Shown piece after piece: positions 1 through 7,324 of a DNA stretch of 33,180 bases. The notes under the pieces were generated by a model. The model was given only the letters and a program-made list of their open reading frames with translations. It was not told where the DNA came from and searched no databases. The number at the start of each line of letters is the position of its first letter. Within the stretch, counting starts at the first letter, position 1. The translations under genes and the position numbers were made by a program. This DNA comes from B16-G9 sp964400655 (GTDB lineage Bacteria; Bacteroidota; Bacteroidia; Bacteroidales; F082), in the NCBI GenBank assembly GCA_964400655.1, contig CAYNVN010000052.1, forward strand, positions 1-33,180, in the 5' to 3' direction.

Positions 1-84
1 TCCGGTATAACTAACCTGAATATTATTAAAGAAAAAGCCGGAACTGGTGTGCCCCGGCTGGTAAAAAATCTTATGAAAGTTTAG
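1..84 (+). CDS. Possible 3' end of a gene cut by the window edge
   Basis: Frame 1 is open from the first base to a TAG at 82-84, giving 27 residues that end in TGVPRLVKNLMKV. The stop lies only 8 bases from the stop of the minus-strand DUF4136 gene, the tail-to-tail spacing expected of two convergent genes. The composition is ordinary for a soluble basic C-terminus. I do not recognise the family, and 27 codons without a stop is weak evidence by itself, so this may be chance. Confidence 0.3.
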   Translation, partial: SGITNLNIIKEKAGTGVPRLVKNLMKV

Positions 85-92
85 TACTGTTT

Positions 93-662
93 TTACTTGT
101 ATTTAACAGGGTACTTAAAAAATATTTGTGAAATTGCTTTGGCAACATGTTTGCCGTTTCCGTTGGGCTCAACTTCGCCAACACCAATACCCTGCCAGAT
201 AAGTTTCTTTTTGTGTGTATCAAAAACATCAATGATTAAAGTGCCTTCAATGTAATCGCGTCTTTGAACGGTTGTGTTGTACGGGTATCCGTAATATCCG
301 CCCCAGGCCCAGGGTGCTGCATAATAATAACCATAAGGTCCGTAATAATCCTGATAATATTGATAATCGGTTTTTTCGCGTAACAGTACATAACTGTTTA
401 CACCCAAATCGGCTTTGTTAATGTCGGCTACATAATAATAACCTCTTTTTATCATTTCATTTTTTAACGCTTCAAGAATGCGCTGTTTGGTAAATGTGGA
501 TACAATGGAATCGTTGTGCGCGTTCCATGGTAACAGTGTAAATGTTTTGAATGATTTAAAATCCACCTCTTTATCGTAATCGGCTGTAACCTTTATGGTA
601 TTACACGATGTAACAGCCAACAATAAAATAATTACGGGAAACAGAAAAACTCGTTTTGTCAT
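93..662 (-). CDS. DUF4136 domain lipoprotein
   Basis: Predicted envelope lipoprotein of 189 residues. A short basic start (MTKRV) and hydrophobic run end in the lipobox AVTSC, so the mature protein begins at a lipidated Cys. The body follows the DUF4136 pattern: an N-terminal motif around tadYDkevDFksFkTFtl, a middle Tyr/Gly-rich stretch (YYQDYYGPYGYYYAAPW) and a C-terminal strand ending in a LIIDVFDTHKKKLIWQGIG motif. An in-frame ATG at 683 exists, but a promoter -7 element (681-688) covers it, so the ATG at 662 is preferred; it also gives a cleaner signal peptide. The gene diverges from the FKBP gene. DUF4136 proteins are common in Bacteroidota and their molecular role is unknown. Confidence 0.85.
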   Translation of the reverse strand: MTKRVFLFPVIILLLAVTSCNTIKVTADYDKEVDFKSFKTFTLLPWNAHNDSIVSTFTKQRILEALKNEMIKRGYYYVADINKADLGVNSYVLLREKTDYQYYQDYYGPYGYYYAAPWAWGGYYGYPYNTTVQRRDYIEGTLIIDVFDTHKKKLIWQGIGVGEVEPNGNGKHVAKAISQIFFKYPVKYK

Positions 663-680
663 TTTAATAATTTTTAAGTG

Positions 681-688
681 CAAAAATA
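681..688 (-). promoter_or_regulatory. Promoter -7 element for the DUF4136 gene
   Basis: TATTTTTG read on the minus strand matches the Bacteroidota -7 consensus TAnnTTTG and continues into CA. It lies about 20 bases before the chosen ATG at 662. No clear TTG is seen 19-21 bases further upstream. Confidence 0.5.
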
Positions 689-730
689 GGTAAAAAAGTT
701 TGTGTAGGTAATAACACGATTATTTATCAT

Positions 731-738
731 TATTTTTG
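731..738 (+). promoter_or_regulatory. Promoter -7 element for the FKBP gene
   Basis: TATTTTTG followed by CC matches TAnnTTTG and lies 25 bases before the ATG at 764. The -33 element is not obvious. Together with 681-688 it makes a divergent promoter region with the -7 elements about 42 bases apart. Confidence 0.5.
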
Positions 739-763
739 CCGCCATTATTTTAAATTTATGATT

Positions 764-1240
764 ATGAAAATGCGTTTTGTATTGTTTGGTTTATTTGCGT
801 TTACCGTATTGCTGATATCGTCATGCGGAAAAGATAAAACGGGATACTGGGATCAGGAAGAACAAAATGCCACCGACAGAAAACTTATTGAGGAGTATGC
901 GGAAGCCAATAATCTGGACGGGAGTTTTACTTCAAGCGGTTTGTATTACGTAATCATTGAACAAGGCGGTATGGCACGCCCCACAACCTCATCTTCCATC
1001 ACCGTTAATTATAAAGGCTATTACCTTGATGGTGTTAAACTTGATGAAGGAACATTAGATGATTATCCCTTGTCCCATCTTATTCAGGGGTGGCAGGAAG
1101 GAATTCAATATATCGGAAAAGGTGGCAATATTAAGTTGATAATACCCTCCGTATTGGGATACGGCCATAATCCGCCAAATGGTGTTAGGCAGGATGCCGT
1201 AACGGTTTTCGATATTGAGTTGCTTGATTTTACAAATTAA
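764..1240 (+). CDS. FKBP-type peptidyl-prolyl cis-trans isomerase, lipoprotein
   Basis: Predicted envelope-anchored prolyl isomerase that would help fold exported proteins. The signal ends in the lipobox LISSC. After a linker of about 50 residues comes one FKBP domain: SITVNYKGYYLDG strand, VKLDE loop (Leu where FKBPs usually have Phe, Asp kept), LIQGWQEGIQYIGKGG with the pocket Trp, IPSVLGYG with the usual Tyr, and a final VFDIELLDF strand. Most pocket residues are kept, so activity is plausible. Three in-frame ATGs (758, 764, 770) are possible; 764 was chosen for a typical MKMRF signal start. recX follows 60 bases downstream on the same strand and may be cotranscribed. Confidence 0.9.
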   Translation: MKMRFVLFGLFAFTVLLISSCGKDKTGYWDQEEQNATDRKLIEEYAEANNLDGSFTSSGLYYVIIEQGGMARPTTSSSITVNYKGYYLDGVKLDEGTLDDYPLSHLIQGWQEGIQYIGKGGNIKLIIPSVLGYGHNPPNGVRQDAVTVFDIELLDFTN

Positions 1241-1300
1241 CGTTGTTGTTTGGACTTTCGCCGGTTTTTTGTAATTTGGGCGGAGATAAATTTACAAACC

Positions 1301-1753
1301 ATGACACCTGTATCATCATTCCTCCTTAATAAAGCACGTAACTATTGTGCTGCTTCCGAACGTTGTATAGTTGATGTAAAACAAAAACTTCGTCAGTGGA
1401 AAGTTGAGGAAGATACTGCATTGGAGATTGTTAAACAGCTTGAAAAAGAGGGGTTCGTAAACGAAGAGCGTTATGCGGCAGCTTTTGCCGTTGGCAAGTT
1501 GCGGAATAACAAATGGGGTAGAAACAAGATTATTTATGCACTGCATCAAAAGCAAATCCCCGATTTGTATATTCAAATAGGCATCGGCGAGATTGATGAG
1601 GAAGAGTACATTAATACGCTGAAAGCGGTGCTTTCGTCCAAGCGGATTGATGAAAAGGATGAGTGGCACCGCAGGAATAAACTAATCAGGTATGCCGTCC
1701 AAAAAGGCTTTCAGGCCGACTTGTGCCGGAAAGTGTTAGACGGTGAGGTTTAA
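1301..1753 (+). CDS. recX: Regulatory protein RecX
   Basis: RecX modulates RecA: it binds the RecA filament and limits its growth and strand exchange. The 150-residue protein has the expected three-helix-repeat pattern: FLLNKARNYCAASERCIVDVKQKL at the N-terminus (family signature of a short residue, Ser, Arg and then a KL end), a central GFVNEERYAAAFAVGKLRNNKWGRNKI block, which is the most diagnostic part (NEERYA..F...K.....G..KI), and a C-terminal repeat ending in GFQADLCRKVL. A longer frame starts with TTG at 1250, but the ATG at 1301 matches family length and N-terminus. recA is not in the window. The gene converges on purC, 55 bases away, with no clear terminator between. Confidence 0.9.
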   Translation: MTPVSSFLLNKARNYCAASERCIVDVKQKLRQWKVEEDTALEIVKQLEKEGFVNEERYAAAFAVGKLRNNKWGRNKIIYALHQKQIPDLYIQIGIGEIDEEEYINTLKAVLSSKRIDEKDEWHRRNKLIRYAVQKGFQADLCRKVLDGEV

Positions 1754-1808
1754 TGTCTGCAGGTTTTTATTGTTCCGTTTCCCCTTTTGCAAAAAGAGTT
1801 GTTAAATC

Positions 1809-2768
1809 TTAAACCGTATCAATATTCTCTTTCAGAAAATTATTGATGTTATTTTCAATACGATTTAAAATGTTTTCGGTGCGTGTGCGTTCAAATGTAT
1901 CGCCGGTAACCTGTTCGTAAAGTTCGATATAACGCTCCGAAACACTATTTATAAACTCATCGGTCATTTCCGGAACCTGTTGGCCCTCTTTTCCCTGAAA
2001 ACCGTTTTCCATCAGCCATTCGCGTACAAACTCTTTCGAGAGCTGTTTTTGCGGTAATCCTTTGGCAAAACGTTCCTCATACTCGCTGGCGTAAAAATAT
2101 CTCGACGAATCGGGCGTATGAATTTCATCGATAAGGTAAATCTCATCGCCTGCTTTGCCGAACTCATATTTGGTGTCTACCAAAATAAGTCCGTGTTCAG
2201 CGGCAATTTCGGTACCTCTTTGGAAAAGGCGGCGGGTATAATTCTCCAATTTGGCATAATCTTCAGCCGATACCAGTCCCTGCTTAATAATTTCTTCTTT
2301 GGAAATATCTTCATCGTGGCCTTCGTCGGCTTTGGTGGTGGGCGTAACAATGGGTTCCGGAAAACGTTGGTGCTCTTTCATTCCCTCAGGGATTGGAACA
2401 CCGCATATTTCGCGGGCTCCGCTTTTGTAGGTGCGCCACGAGCTGCCTGTTAAATAGCCTCTGATAATCATTTCAACGGGAAAGGGTTTGCAATAGTGCC
2501 CGATGGTTACCATGGGGTCGGGTGTGGCCAGCTTCCAGTTGGGGACAATGTCGGCAGTTGCATCCAGAAATTTGGAAGCAATTTGGTTTAAAACCTGTCC
2601 TTTATACGGAATGCCTTTGGGTAATACCACATCAAAGGCCGAAATACGGTCGCTGGCAACCATAACCAAAAATTTGTCATCAATGTTGTAAACGTCGCGG
2701 ACTTTGCCGTGATATACATTTTTTTGTTTCGGAAAAACAAAATCGGTGCGTGTGATGGTTTCTGTCAT
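1809..2768 (-). CDS. purC: Phosphoribosylaminoimidazole-succinocarboxamide synthase (SAICAR synthetase)
   Basis: Cytosolic purine-biosynthesis enzyme joining CAIR and L-aspartate with ATP to give SAICAR. Recognised by GKVRDVYNIDDKFLVMVASDRISAFDVVLP near the start (KvRDvY and SDRiSAFD signatures), the IRGYLTGSSWRTYKSG segment, the LVDTKYEFG strand and the LIDEIHTPDSSRY motif. Length 319 is the long form usual in Bacteroidota rather than the roughly 240-residue enterobacterial form. It starts 2 bases after the stop of phoH on the same strand, so the two are almost surely cotranscribed. No other pur gene is present. Start ATG at 2768 fits family length. Confidence 0.97.
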   Translation of the reverse strand: MTETITRTDFVFPKQKNVYHGKVRDVYNIDDKFLVMVASDRISAFDVVLPKGIPYKGQVLNQIASKFLDATADIVPNWKLATPDPMVTIGHYCKPFPVEMIIRGYLTGSSWRTYKSGAREICGVPIPEGMKEHQRFPEPIVTPTTKADEGHDEDISKEEIIKQGLVSAEDYAKLENYTRRLFQRGTEIAAEHGLILVDTKYEFGKAGDEIYLIDEIHTPDSSRYFYASEYEERFAKGLPQKQLSKEFVREWLMENGFQGKEGQQVPEMTDEFINSVSERYIELYEQVTGDTFERTRTENILNRIENNINNFLKENIDTV

Positions 2769-2770
2769 AA

Positions 2771-3721
2771 TTATTTTGTTTGATGTTTTTCATAAGCATC
2801 CACAATGCGGGTTACCAGCTTATGACGGATTATATCTTTTTGATTGAGGTAAATAAAATCAATTCCTTTGATGCCTTTTAGTATTTCCTGAGCTTTTAAC
2901 AATCCCGAAGTTTTATGCCGTGGCAGGTCGATTTGCGTAACATCGCCCGTGATGATGAATTTTGATGCTTTTCCCATACGGGTTAAAAACATTTTGATCT
3001 GGCTTTCGGAGGCGTTTTGGGCTTCGTCGAGAATGGCAAAAACGTTGCCGAGGGTTCGTCCGCGCATATATGCAAGCGGTGCTATTTCGATGGTTTCGTC
3101 TTCGAGGTAGGAGAGGAGTTTTTGATGAGGCAGCATATCTCTTAACGCATCGTACAGTGGTTGCAGGTAGGGGTCCAGCTTGTCTTTCATGTCGCCGGGT
3201 AAGAAACCGAGGCTTTCGCCCGCCTCCACAGCCGGACGTGTTAAAATTATCCGTTTTACCTCTTTGTTTTTCAGGGCTCTTACGGCAAGGGCAACGGCAG
3301 TGTAAGTTTTTCCTGTTCCGGCGGGGCCGATGGCAAATAACATGTCGTTCTTGTCAATGCTTTTAACCATTACCTTTTGGTTGTCGGTTTGGGCTTTGAT
3401 AAGTTTGCCGTAACGTCCGTAAACCAACACGTTATCATCTTTTGAGTGAGGTGTGGAAGTTTGGTTTTTTTCTTCGTTCATAATTTGGCTTACCACCTCT
3501 TCGGTAATTTTTCCAAATCTGTCGAAATGGGCTAACAGAAGTTCAAAACGGGTTTCAAAATTTTTAATTTCCCTGTTTTCGCCAATGAGCTTTATCAATT
3601 CGCCGCGGGCAATGATTTTTACTTTCGGAAAAATATCTTTTATCTGGTTCAGGTAACGGTCGCCGGGTCCGTAAAACTCCAGCGGATTGTCGATATCAAC
3701 CTGTATGATGGTTTCGCTCAT
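2771..3721 (-). CDS. phoH: PhoH-family P-loop ATPase
   Basis: PhoH-like protein of 316 residues; bacterial PhoH proteins are cytosolic ATPases linked to RNA metabolism and phosphate-stress responses, with an incompletely defined role. It has an N-terminal KH-like region (residues 1-75), a linker, and the PhoH ATPase core: Walker A GPAGTGKT at 132-139, the LTRPAVEAGESLGFLPGD segment, AYMRGRTL, Walker B with FAILDEAQNAS, and sensor ITGDVTQID near the end. All nucleotide-binding motifs look intact. First gene of a two-gene unit with purC, a pairing I recall from other Bacteroidota. A -7 element lies about 42 bases upstream. Start is the ATG at 3721. Confidence 0.95.
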   Translation of the reverse strand: MSETIIQVDIDNPLEFYGPGDRYLNQIKDIFPKVKIIARGELIKLIGENREIKNFETRFELLLAHFDRFGKITEEVVSQIMNEEKNQTSTPHSKDDNVLVYGRYGKLIKAQTDNQKVMVKSIDKNDMLFAIGPAGTGKTYTAVALAVRALKNKEVKRIILTRPAVEAGESLGFLPGDMKDKLDPYLQPLYDALRDMLPHQKLLSYLEDETIEIAPLAYMRGRTLGNVFAILDEAQNASESQIKMFLTRMGKASKFIITGDVTQIDLPRHKTSGLLKAQEILKGIKGIDFIYLNQKDIIRHKLVTRIVDAYEKHQTK

Positions 3722-3762
3722 TGGCTCTGTTTCAAATAATTTAGCGGTTTTGTTTGTCAGGT

Positions 3763-3770
3763 CAAAAATA
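3763..3770 (-). promoter_or_regulatory. Promoter -7 element for phoH-purC
   Basis: TATTTTTG on the minus strand, 42 bases before the phoH ATG, matches TAnnTTTG. No good -33 element is visible. A short inverted repeat (3782-3795) lies where upstream control could act. Confidence 0.45.
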
Positions 3771-3781
3771 TTAAAAATATG

Positions 3782-3795
3782 AGCACTCCTGTGCT
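3782..3795. repeat. Short inverted repeat between divergent promoters
   Basis: AGCAC TCCT GTGCT: five-base arms with a four-base spacer, lying between the phoH -7 element (3763-3770) and the candidate -7 element of the plus-strand gene (3804-3811). It could be an operator shared by both genes, but five-base arms occur often by chance. Confidence 0.3.
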
Positions 3796-3803
3796 AATTT
3801 TAG

Positions 3804-3811
3804 TAATTTTG
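3804..3811 (+). promoter_or_regulatory. Promoter -7 element for the SAM hydrolase-family gene
   Basis: TAATTTTG matches TAnnTTTG and lies 26 bases before the TTG start at 3838. No -33 TTG is seen at the usual distance. Confidence 0.4.
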
Positions 3812-3837
3812 AAAATTCAACAGAGGCAACCATAATA

Positions 3838-4653
3838 TTGATAAAAAATTTGGGAATAATAACACTTACAACTGATTGGGGCGATAAAGATTATTACGCG
3901 GGAGCTGTAAAGGGTTCGGTTTATCAACTGTTGCCCGGTGCGGTGGTGGTTGATATATCGCATAATATCCGTCCTTTTGACATTGCCCATGCCGCTTATG
4001 TTTTAAAGAACTCTTTTGAAACTTTCCCTAAGGGTACGGTACATATTATCGGAGTTGACACTGAGGATTTTGTTGCTTACGAGAATGTACAGTCGCACAT
4101 TGTTGTAAGTTACAAAGGACACTACTTTATTGGTGCTGATAACGGTATTTTTTCGATGATCACCGGTGATGGTGCTGTGGATAAAATAATTGAACTGACC
4201 ACTCCCTTTGATGCTTATCAGGATAAGGTTCGGTTTACTTTTTCCTGTCGCGACAGGTTTGTTAAGGCTGCTGTTCATCTGGCCGGAGGAGGTGACCCCG
4301 GAGAGCTCGGGAAACAACTTGAATCGTTTAAGGAGTCGAGAGCTTTTGAACCCTCTTATGGTAATGATTTTATTAAGGGTATTGTGATACATATCGATCA
4401 TTTTGAGAATGCCGTAACCAACATTACTGAAGAGTTGTTTGAAAAAGTGGCGGCCGGAAGATCGTTTACCCTCACTTTTAAGCGAACGAATATTAAAAAG
4501 ATAAGCAAACTTTATTCGGATGTGAAAGAGATTGAACCGCTTGCCCTGTTTAACGGTGCCGGCATGCTTGAAATAGCGCTTAACCGATCCAATGCCTCCG
4601 GATTGCTCGGCTTAAGAAAAAACGATTCGGTTTTGATTGAATTTACGGAGTAG
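3838..4653 (+). CDS. S-adenosylmethionine hydroxide adenosyltransferase family protein (DUF62)
   Basis: Family members hydrolyse S-adenosylmethionine to adenosine and methionine; fluorinases and chlorinases are relatives. The 271-residue length and fold markers fit: LTTDWGDKDYYAGAVKG at the start, VVVDISHNIRPFDIAHAAYVL, FIGADNGIFSMI, a FSCRDRFVKAAVHLAGG helix (His147), and a C-terminal beta-barrel half with VTNI and FNGAGMLEIALN. The usual VVDPGVG-(T/S)-x-R loop is replaced here by GVDTEDFVAYE, so the loop Asp (74) is present but its partner Arg is not in place. There is no ATG nearby; TTG at 3838 is the most likely start, with TTG at 3850 as an alternative. Its 3' end overlaps the convergent PAP2 gene by 11 bases. 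Activity is therefore unsure; the family call is firm. Confidence 0.88.
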   Translation: MIKNLGIITLTTDWGDKDYYAGAVKGSVYQLLPGAVVVDISHNIRPFDIAHAAYVLKNSFETFPKGTVHIIGVDTEDFVAYENVQSHIVVSYKGHYFIGADNGIFSMITGDGAVDKIIELTTPFDAYQDKVRFTFSCRDRFVKAAVHLAGGGDPGELGKQLESFKESRAFEPSYGNDFIKGIVIHIDHFENAVTNITEELFEKVAAGRSFTLTFKRTNIKKISKLYSDVKEIEPLALFNGAGMLEIALNRSNASGLLGLRKNDSVLIEFTE

Positions 4654-5227
4654 ATTTTTTATCCAGTAAATATCCCCATTTATTATTAACGGTAAAAAAC
4701 AAAACAGCCATGGTATATCCTGTTGCTAAACCCACCAGACCGCCTGCCATAACATCCAACGGATAATGTACCCCGAGATAGACCCTGCTGTAAATAATCA
4801 GCAATCCCCAAAACAACATGGTAACGGTTAACCACCGTTTTTTTATAAGCTGAATTACAATTCCCGCAAGGGCAAAACTGTTGGCGGCATGTGATGATAC
4901 AAAACCGTATTGGCCTCCGCAACCTGTTATCATCCTTAAGTTTTCCATAACTTCCGGCTGATGACATGGGCGCAATCGTTGAAACAGGTTTTTAAAAAGA
5001 TGTACGGATATTTGATCGGAAAGGGTAATGGCAATGGCAATAAAAATAACGGCAAAAACAGCCTGCCTGTTGTACTTTTTTATAATGATATAAAGAAGGA
5101 ACAGGTAAAAAACCATCCAGCCCGATTTACTGCTGGCAAATAACATGACCTGGTCGAGTAGTCCGTTAAAATGACCGTTTATCCATAAAAGAAGCCGGAT
5201 GTCTAAATTATTGATAACCTCAATCAT
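4643..5227 (-). CDS. PAP2-family membrane phosphatase
   Basis: Integral inner-membrane phosphatase of the type-2 phosphatidic acid phosphatase family; relatives act on undecaprenyl pyrophosphate, phosphatidylglycerophosphate or lipid A phosphates. The three-part active site is visible: K-x6-RP at Lys79 to Pro87 (KNLFQRLRP), SSHAANSFA at 111-119 (in place of PSGH), and SRVYLGVHYPLD at 147-158 with His154 and Asp158. About five hydrophobic segments surround them. The substrate cannot be read from sequence. It starts 5 bases after the TonB-C/TPR gene and is probably cotranscribed with it. Its 3' end overlaps the convergent SAM hydrolase-family gene by 11 bases. Confidence 0.92.
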   Translation of the reverse strand: MIEVINNLDIRLLLWINGHFNGLLDQVMLFASSKSGWMVFYLFLLYIIIKKYNRQAVFAVIFIAIAITLSDQISVHLFKNLFQRLRPCHQPEVMENLRMITGCGGQYGFVSSHAANSFALAGIVIQLIKKRWLTVTMLFWGLLIIYSRVYLGVHYPLDVMAGGLVGLATGYTMAVLFFTVNNKWGYLLDKKSTP

Positions 5228-5232
5228 TTACG

Positions 5233-5877
5233 TTATTTTTTCTTTTTCTTTTTCCCGCTCATGGAAATTGTTTTTTCTTTCATTTTATAATATTCGGCAT
5301 TAAACGGGTCAAGTCGTATCAAAATGTCTAAATATTCAACGGCTTTTTTACCTTTTCCTTTTTTTAGATACTTTTTGGCTTTTTGCAGATAGTACTCCTC
5401 ACCGTTACATACAAATCCGGGGTTCTCTCCTTCAAATGTAAAAAGTCCTTCCTGTGTAAGCGATTGAGTACCTTTTATTTTAAACTGAATAGGGATGTTA
5501 AAATGTTCGTATTTTTTATCGTGGCATTTATTCCATTTTCCGTTTGTAGCTACAAAGAATTTTTTAACCTCTTCGTCGATACCGTAATGCAGCGGGTTTT
5601 TTATGGTTACAAAGCCCAATTGTCCGTCGCAGGTTACATCAAAACTTACAATAACGATTCCCTGAATACAGTATCTTCGTGCGGCTTCGGGGTAAGTAAC
5701 TGTTGAATTGAAGAGTTTTTCAAAGGAATATACTCCACCTTTAAACCTGTAGTTTAACTGAGTTGTTAACTGTTTTTTTCTGCTTTCTGCCGGTGTTGTT
5801 TGTTCCTGTGCAAAAATTCCTGTTCCAAGAAATAATATTAAACCGATAATACTCATATATCTAGCCATAGTTGTCAT
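5233..5877 (-). CDS. Periplasmic TonB C-terminal domain protein with TPR tail
   Basis: A protein of 214 residues with a signal peptide ending GTGIFAQ. Residues about 55-135 fit a TonB C-terminal domain: TYPEAARRYCIQGIVIVSFDVTCDG matches the P.eA...gi.G.V.v.f.v...G pattern, followed by ikNPLHYGIDEEVKKFF and FNIPIQFKI. The last 50 residues form a single TPR-like helical pair (YLQKAKKYLKKGKGKKAVEYLDILIRLDP) and end in a six-lysine run. Unlike classical TonB it has a cleavable-looking signal and no Pro-rich spanning linker, so it probably does not energise transporters; it may bind an envelope partner. The first ATG at 5877 (MTTMARYM) is used; ATG at 5868 is equally possible. Heads the unit with the PAP2 gene. 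Confidence 0.8.
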   Translation of the reverse strand: MTTMARYMSIIGLILFLGTGIFAQEQTTPAESRKKQLTTQLNYRFKGGVYSFEKLFNSTVTYPEAARRYCIQGIVIVSFDVTCDGQLGFVTIKNPLHYGIDEEVKKFFVATNGKWNKCHDKKYEHFNIPIQFKIKGTQSLTQEGLFTFEGENPGFVCNGEEYYLQKAKKYLKKGKGKKAVEYLDILIRLDPFNAEYYKMKEKTISMSGKKKKKK

Positions 5878-5955
5878 TTTTGTTAAAATGAAAGGTAAAA
5901 ATAGTTAAATATGAAATGAAACCGGCATTATGTATTAAATATCCGTTTTTGCGGC

Positions 5956-6312
5956 TTATTTGATGTTTTTTATAATTTTTCTTTTGTCTACAAGGGCTTT
6001 TATATCCTGTAGAAATGCTTTTGTGCGTTTTAATGTATTAATTACTTCGAGCTTGTCAAGATTATTTTGTTCCTGTTGAGTTTTTATATATTCCCGGGCA
6101 CCGTTAATGGTCATGCCTTTTTCTTTAATCAAATGATATATCAACTCAAAATGGTCGATATCCTTTCGGGTAAAAAGCCTGAGGCCGTTTTTTGTTTTTT
6201 TGGGTCTGATGATGCTGAATTCCTTTTCCCAATATCTAATCAATGAAGTTTTGATGCCGAACATTTTGGCAACTTCACCAATTCTGTAATATAACTTTTC
6301 GGGTTTAAGCAT
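5956..6312 (-). CDS. MerR-family transcriptional regulator
   Basis: A small DNA-binding protein of 118 residues. The N-terminus is a typical MerR winged helix: YYRIGEVAKMFGIKTSLIRYWEKEF (helix-turn-helix, residues 8-32), the wing NGLRLFTRKDIDHFELIYHLI, then KGMTINGAREYI. The remaining 45 residues make a short coiled-coil dimerisation helix; no metal-binding Cys or ligand domain is present, so the inducer is unknown. It starts 5 bases after the M23 peptidase gene and is part of the same unit. A merR-like gene beside an M23 gene next to alaS is, as I recall, a recurrent Bacteroidota arrangement, which suggests a core envelope-related role. Confidence 0.93.
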   Translation of the reverse strand: MLKPEKLYYRIGEVAKMFGIKTSLIRYWEKEFSIIRPKKTKNGLRLFTRKDIDHFELIYHLIKEKGMTINGAREYIKTQQEQNNLDKLEVINTLKRTKAFLQDIKALVDKRKIIKNIK

Positions 6313-6317
6313 TTTGG

Positions 6318-7289
6318 TTAATCTAACGATTGGTTTGGAATTTTCGACAGCTTAAGCATTTCGTCAAACTGTTCAGGACTCAGGTCGTTAAAGAAATAAT
6401 AGACGGGATTGATTTTTCTTTTGTTTTTAATGATTTCGTAATGAACATGCGGTGCGGTCGATTTCCCGGTATTACCCACCTTGCCGATTACTTCACCCCG
6501 TTTTACTTTTTGCCCTCTTCGTACCATTATCTTGCTCAAATGAGCGTAAAAAGTTTTGTATCCGTAACCGTGATCAATTTCAATGGTGTTGCCGTAACCT
6601 CTTCGTGAATGTCTTACTTTTTTAACCACACCGTCGCCTGTTGCAAATACGGGTGCCCCTTCGGGAGCCGAAAAGTCGATGCCTGAATGGAACTTCTTAA
6701 CTTTGTATATGGGGTCGATCCGGTATCCGAAATAGGAGGAGATTCGTTTCAGGTCGGTTATTTTTACCGGCTGTATTCCGGGGATGCTGCGGAGCATCTT
6801 CTCTTTTTTTCTGGCCAGCTTATAAACATCATCAAACGATTTTGACTGAACATATATTTCGCTTGCAATTTTATCAAGTTTTTCGGCGGTTTGCTTAAGC
6901 AGTGCCGAATTTTCGTAACCTTCCAGCCTGGCATACCGGTCGGCACCGCCATATCCGGCCTGTCTTACCGACTTTGGTATGGGTTCCGCTTCAAAAATAA
7001 CCCGGTAAATATTGTCATCTTTGTTCGATAATTCATCAAGGAGCGACTGCATCCTGTCCAGCCGGTCGTTCATAATTTTAAACTGTAACTTATACTGTGC
7101 CAGTTCTCTTTTAATTATTTTCTCTTTTGGAGAATCAAAAAATGTAAACGATATAACAAAGATTAAAATGGCAACGGCAATGGATGAAGCCATAAACAAC
7201 AGCACACGAAAAAACCGTTGTCCGGTACTCCTTTTTAAAGGTTCGTAAGTTTGGCTTGCCTCGTTAAATATGTATTTAGTTCTTGCCAT
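6318..7289 (-). CDS. M23-family metallopeptidase, membrane-anchored
   Basis: Predicted peptidoglycan-cleaving (or divisome-type LytM) protein of 323 residues. One transmembrane segment at about 28-51 follows a basic cytoplasmic N-terminus; a coiled coil (54-90) and a helical linker lead to the LytM domain at about 183-298. Zinc ligands are intact: His201 and Asp205 in FHSGIDF, and the HxH motif His281/His283 in APHVHYE. SSYFGYRIDP and GYKTFYAHLS are also typical. It should act in the periplasm on peptide cross-links. It shares a 5-base gap with the merR-like gene downstream. Its -7 element (7298-7305) lies only 9 bases before the ATG, so the mRNA would be nearly leaderless. Confidence 0.93.
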   Translation of the reverse strand: MARTKYIFNEASQTYEPLKRSTGQRFFRVLLFMASSIAVAILIFVISFTFFDSPKEKIIKRELAQYKLQFKIMNDRLDRMQSLLDELSNKDDNIYRVIFEAEPIPKSVRQAGYGGADRYARLEGYENSALLKQTAEKLDKIASEIYVQSKSFDDVYKLARKKEKMLRSIPGIQPVKITDLKRISSYFGYRIDPIYKVKKFHSGIDFSAPEGAPVFATGDGVVKKVRHSRRGYGNTIEIDHGYGYKTFYAHLSKIMVRRGQKVKRGEVIGKVGNTGKSTAPHVHYEIIKNKRKINPVYYFFNDLSPEQFDEMLKLSKIPNQSLD

Positions 7290-7297
7290 AAAGGCTG

Positions 7298-7305
7298 CAA
7301 AATTA
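7298..7305 (-). promoter_or_regulatory. Promoter -7 element for the M23-merR unit
   Basis: TAATTTTG on the minus strand, continuing into CAGC, is a full match to TAnnTTTG. Transcription would start close to 7294, a few bases before the ATG at 7289. Confidence 0.6.
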
Positions 7306-7316
7306 ATAATTTCGAG

Positions 7317-7324
7317 TAAATTTG
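7317..7324 (+). promoter_or_regulatory. Promoter -7 element for alaS
   Basis: TAAATTTG followed by CAGC matches TAnnTTTG. The expected transcript start near 7328 leaves a leader of about 45 bases before the alaS ATG at 7373. Confidence 0.6.
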
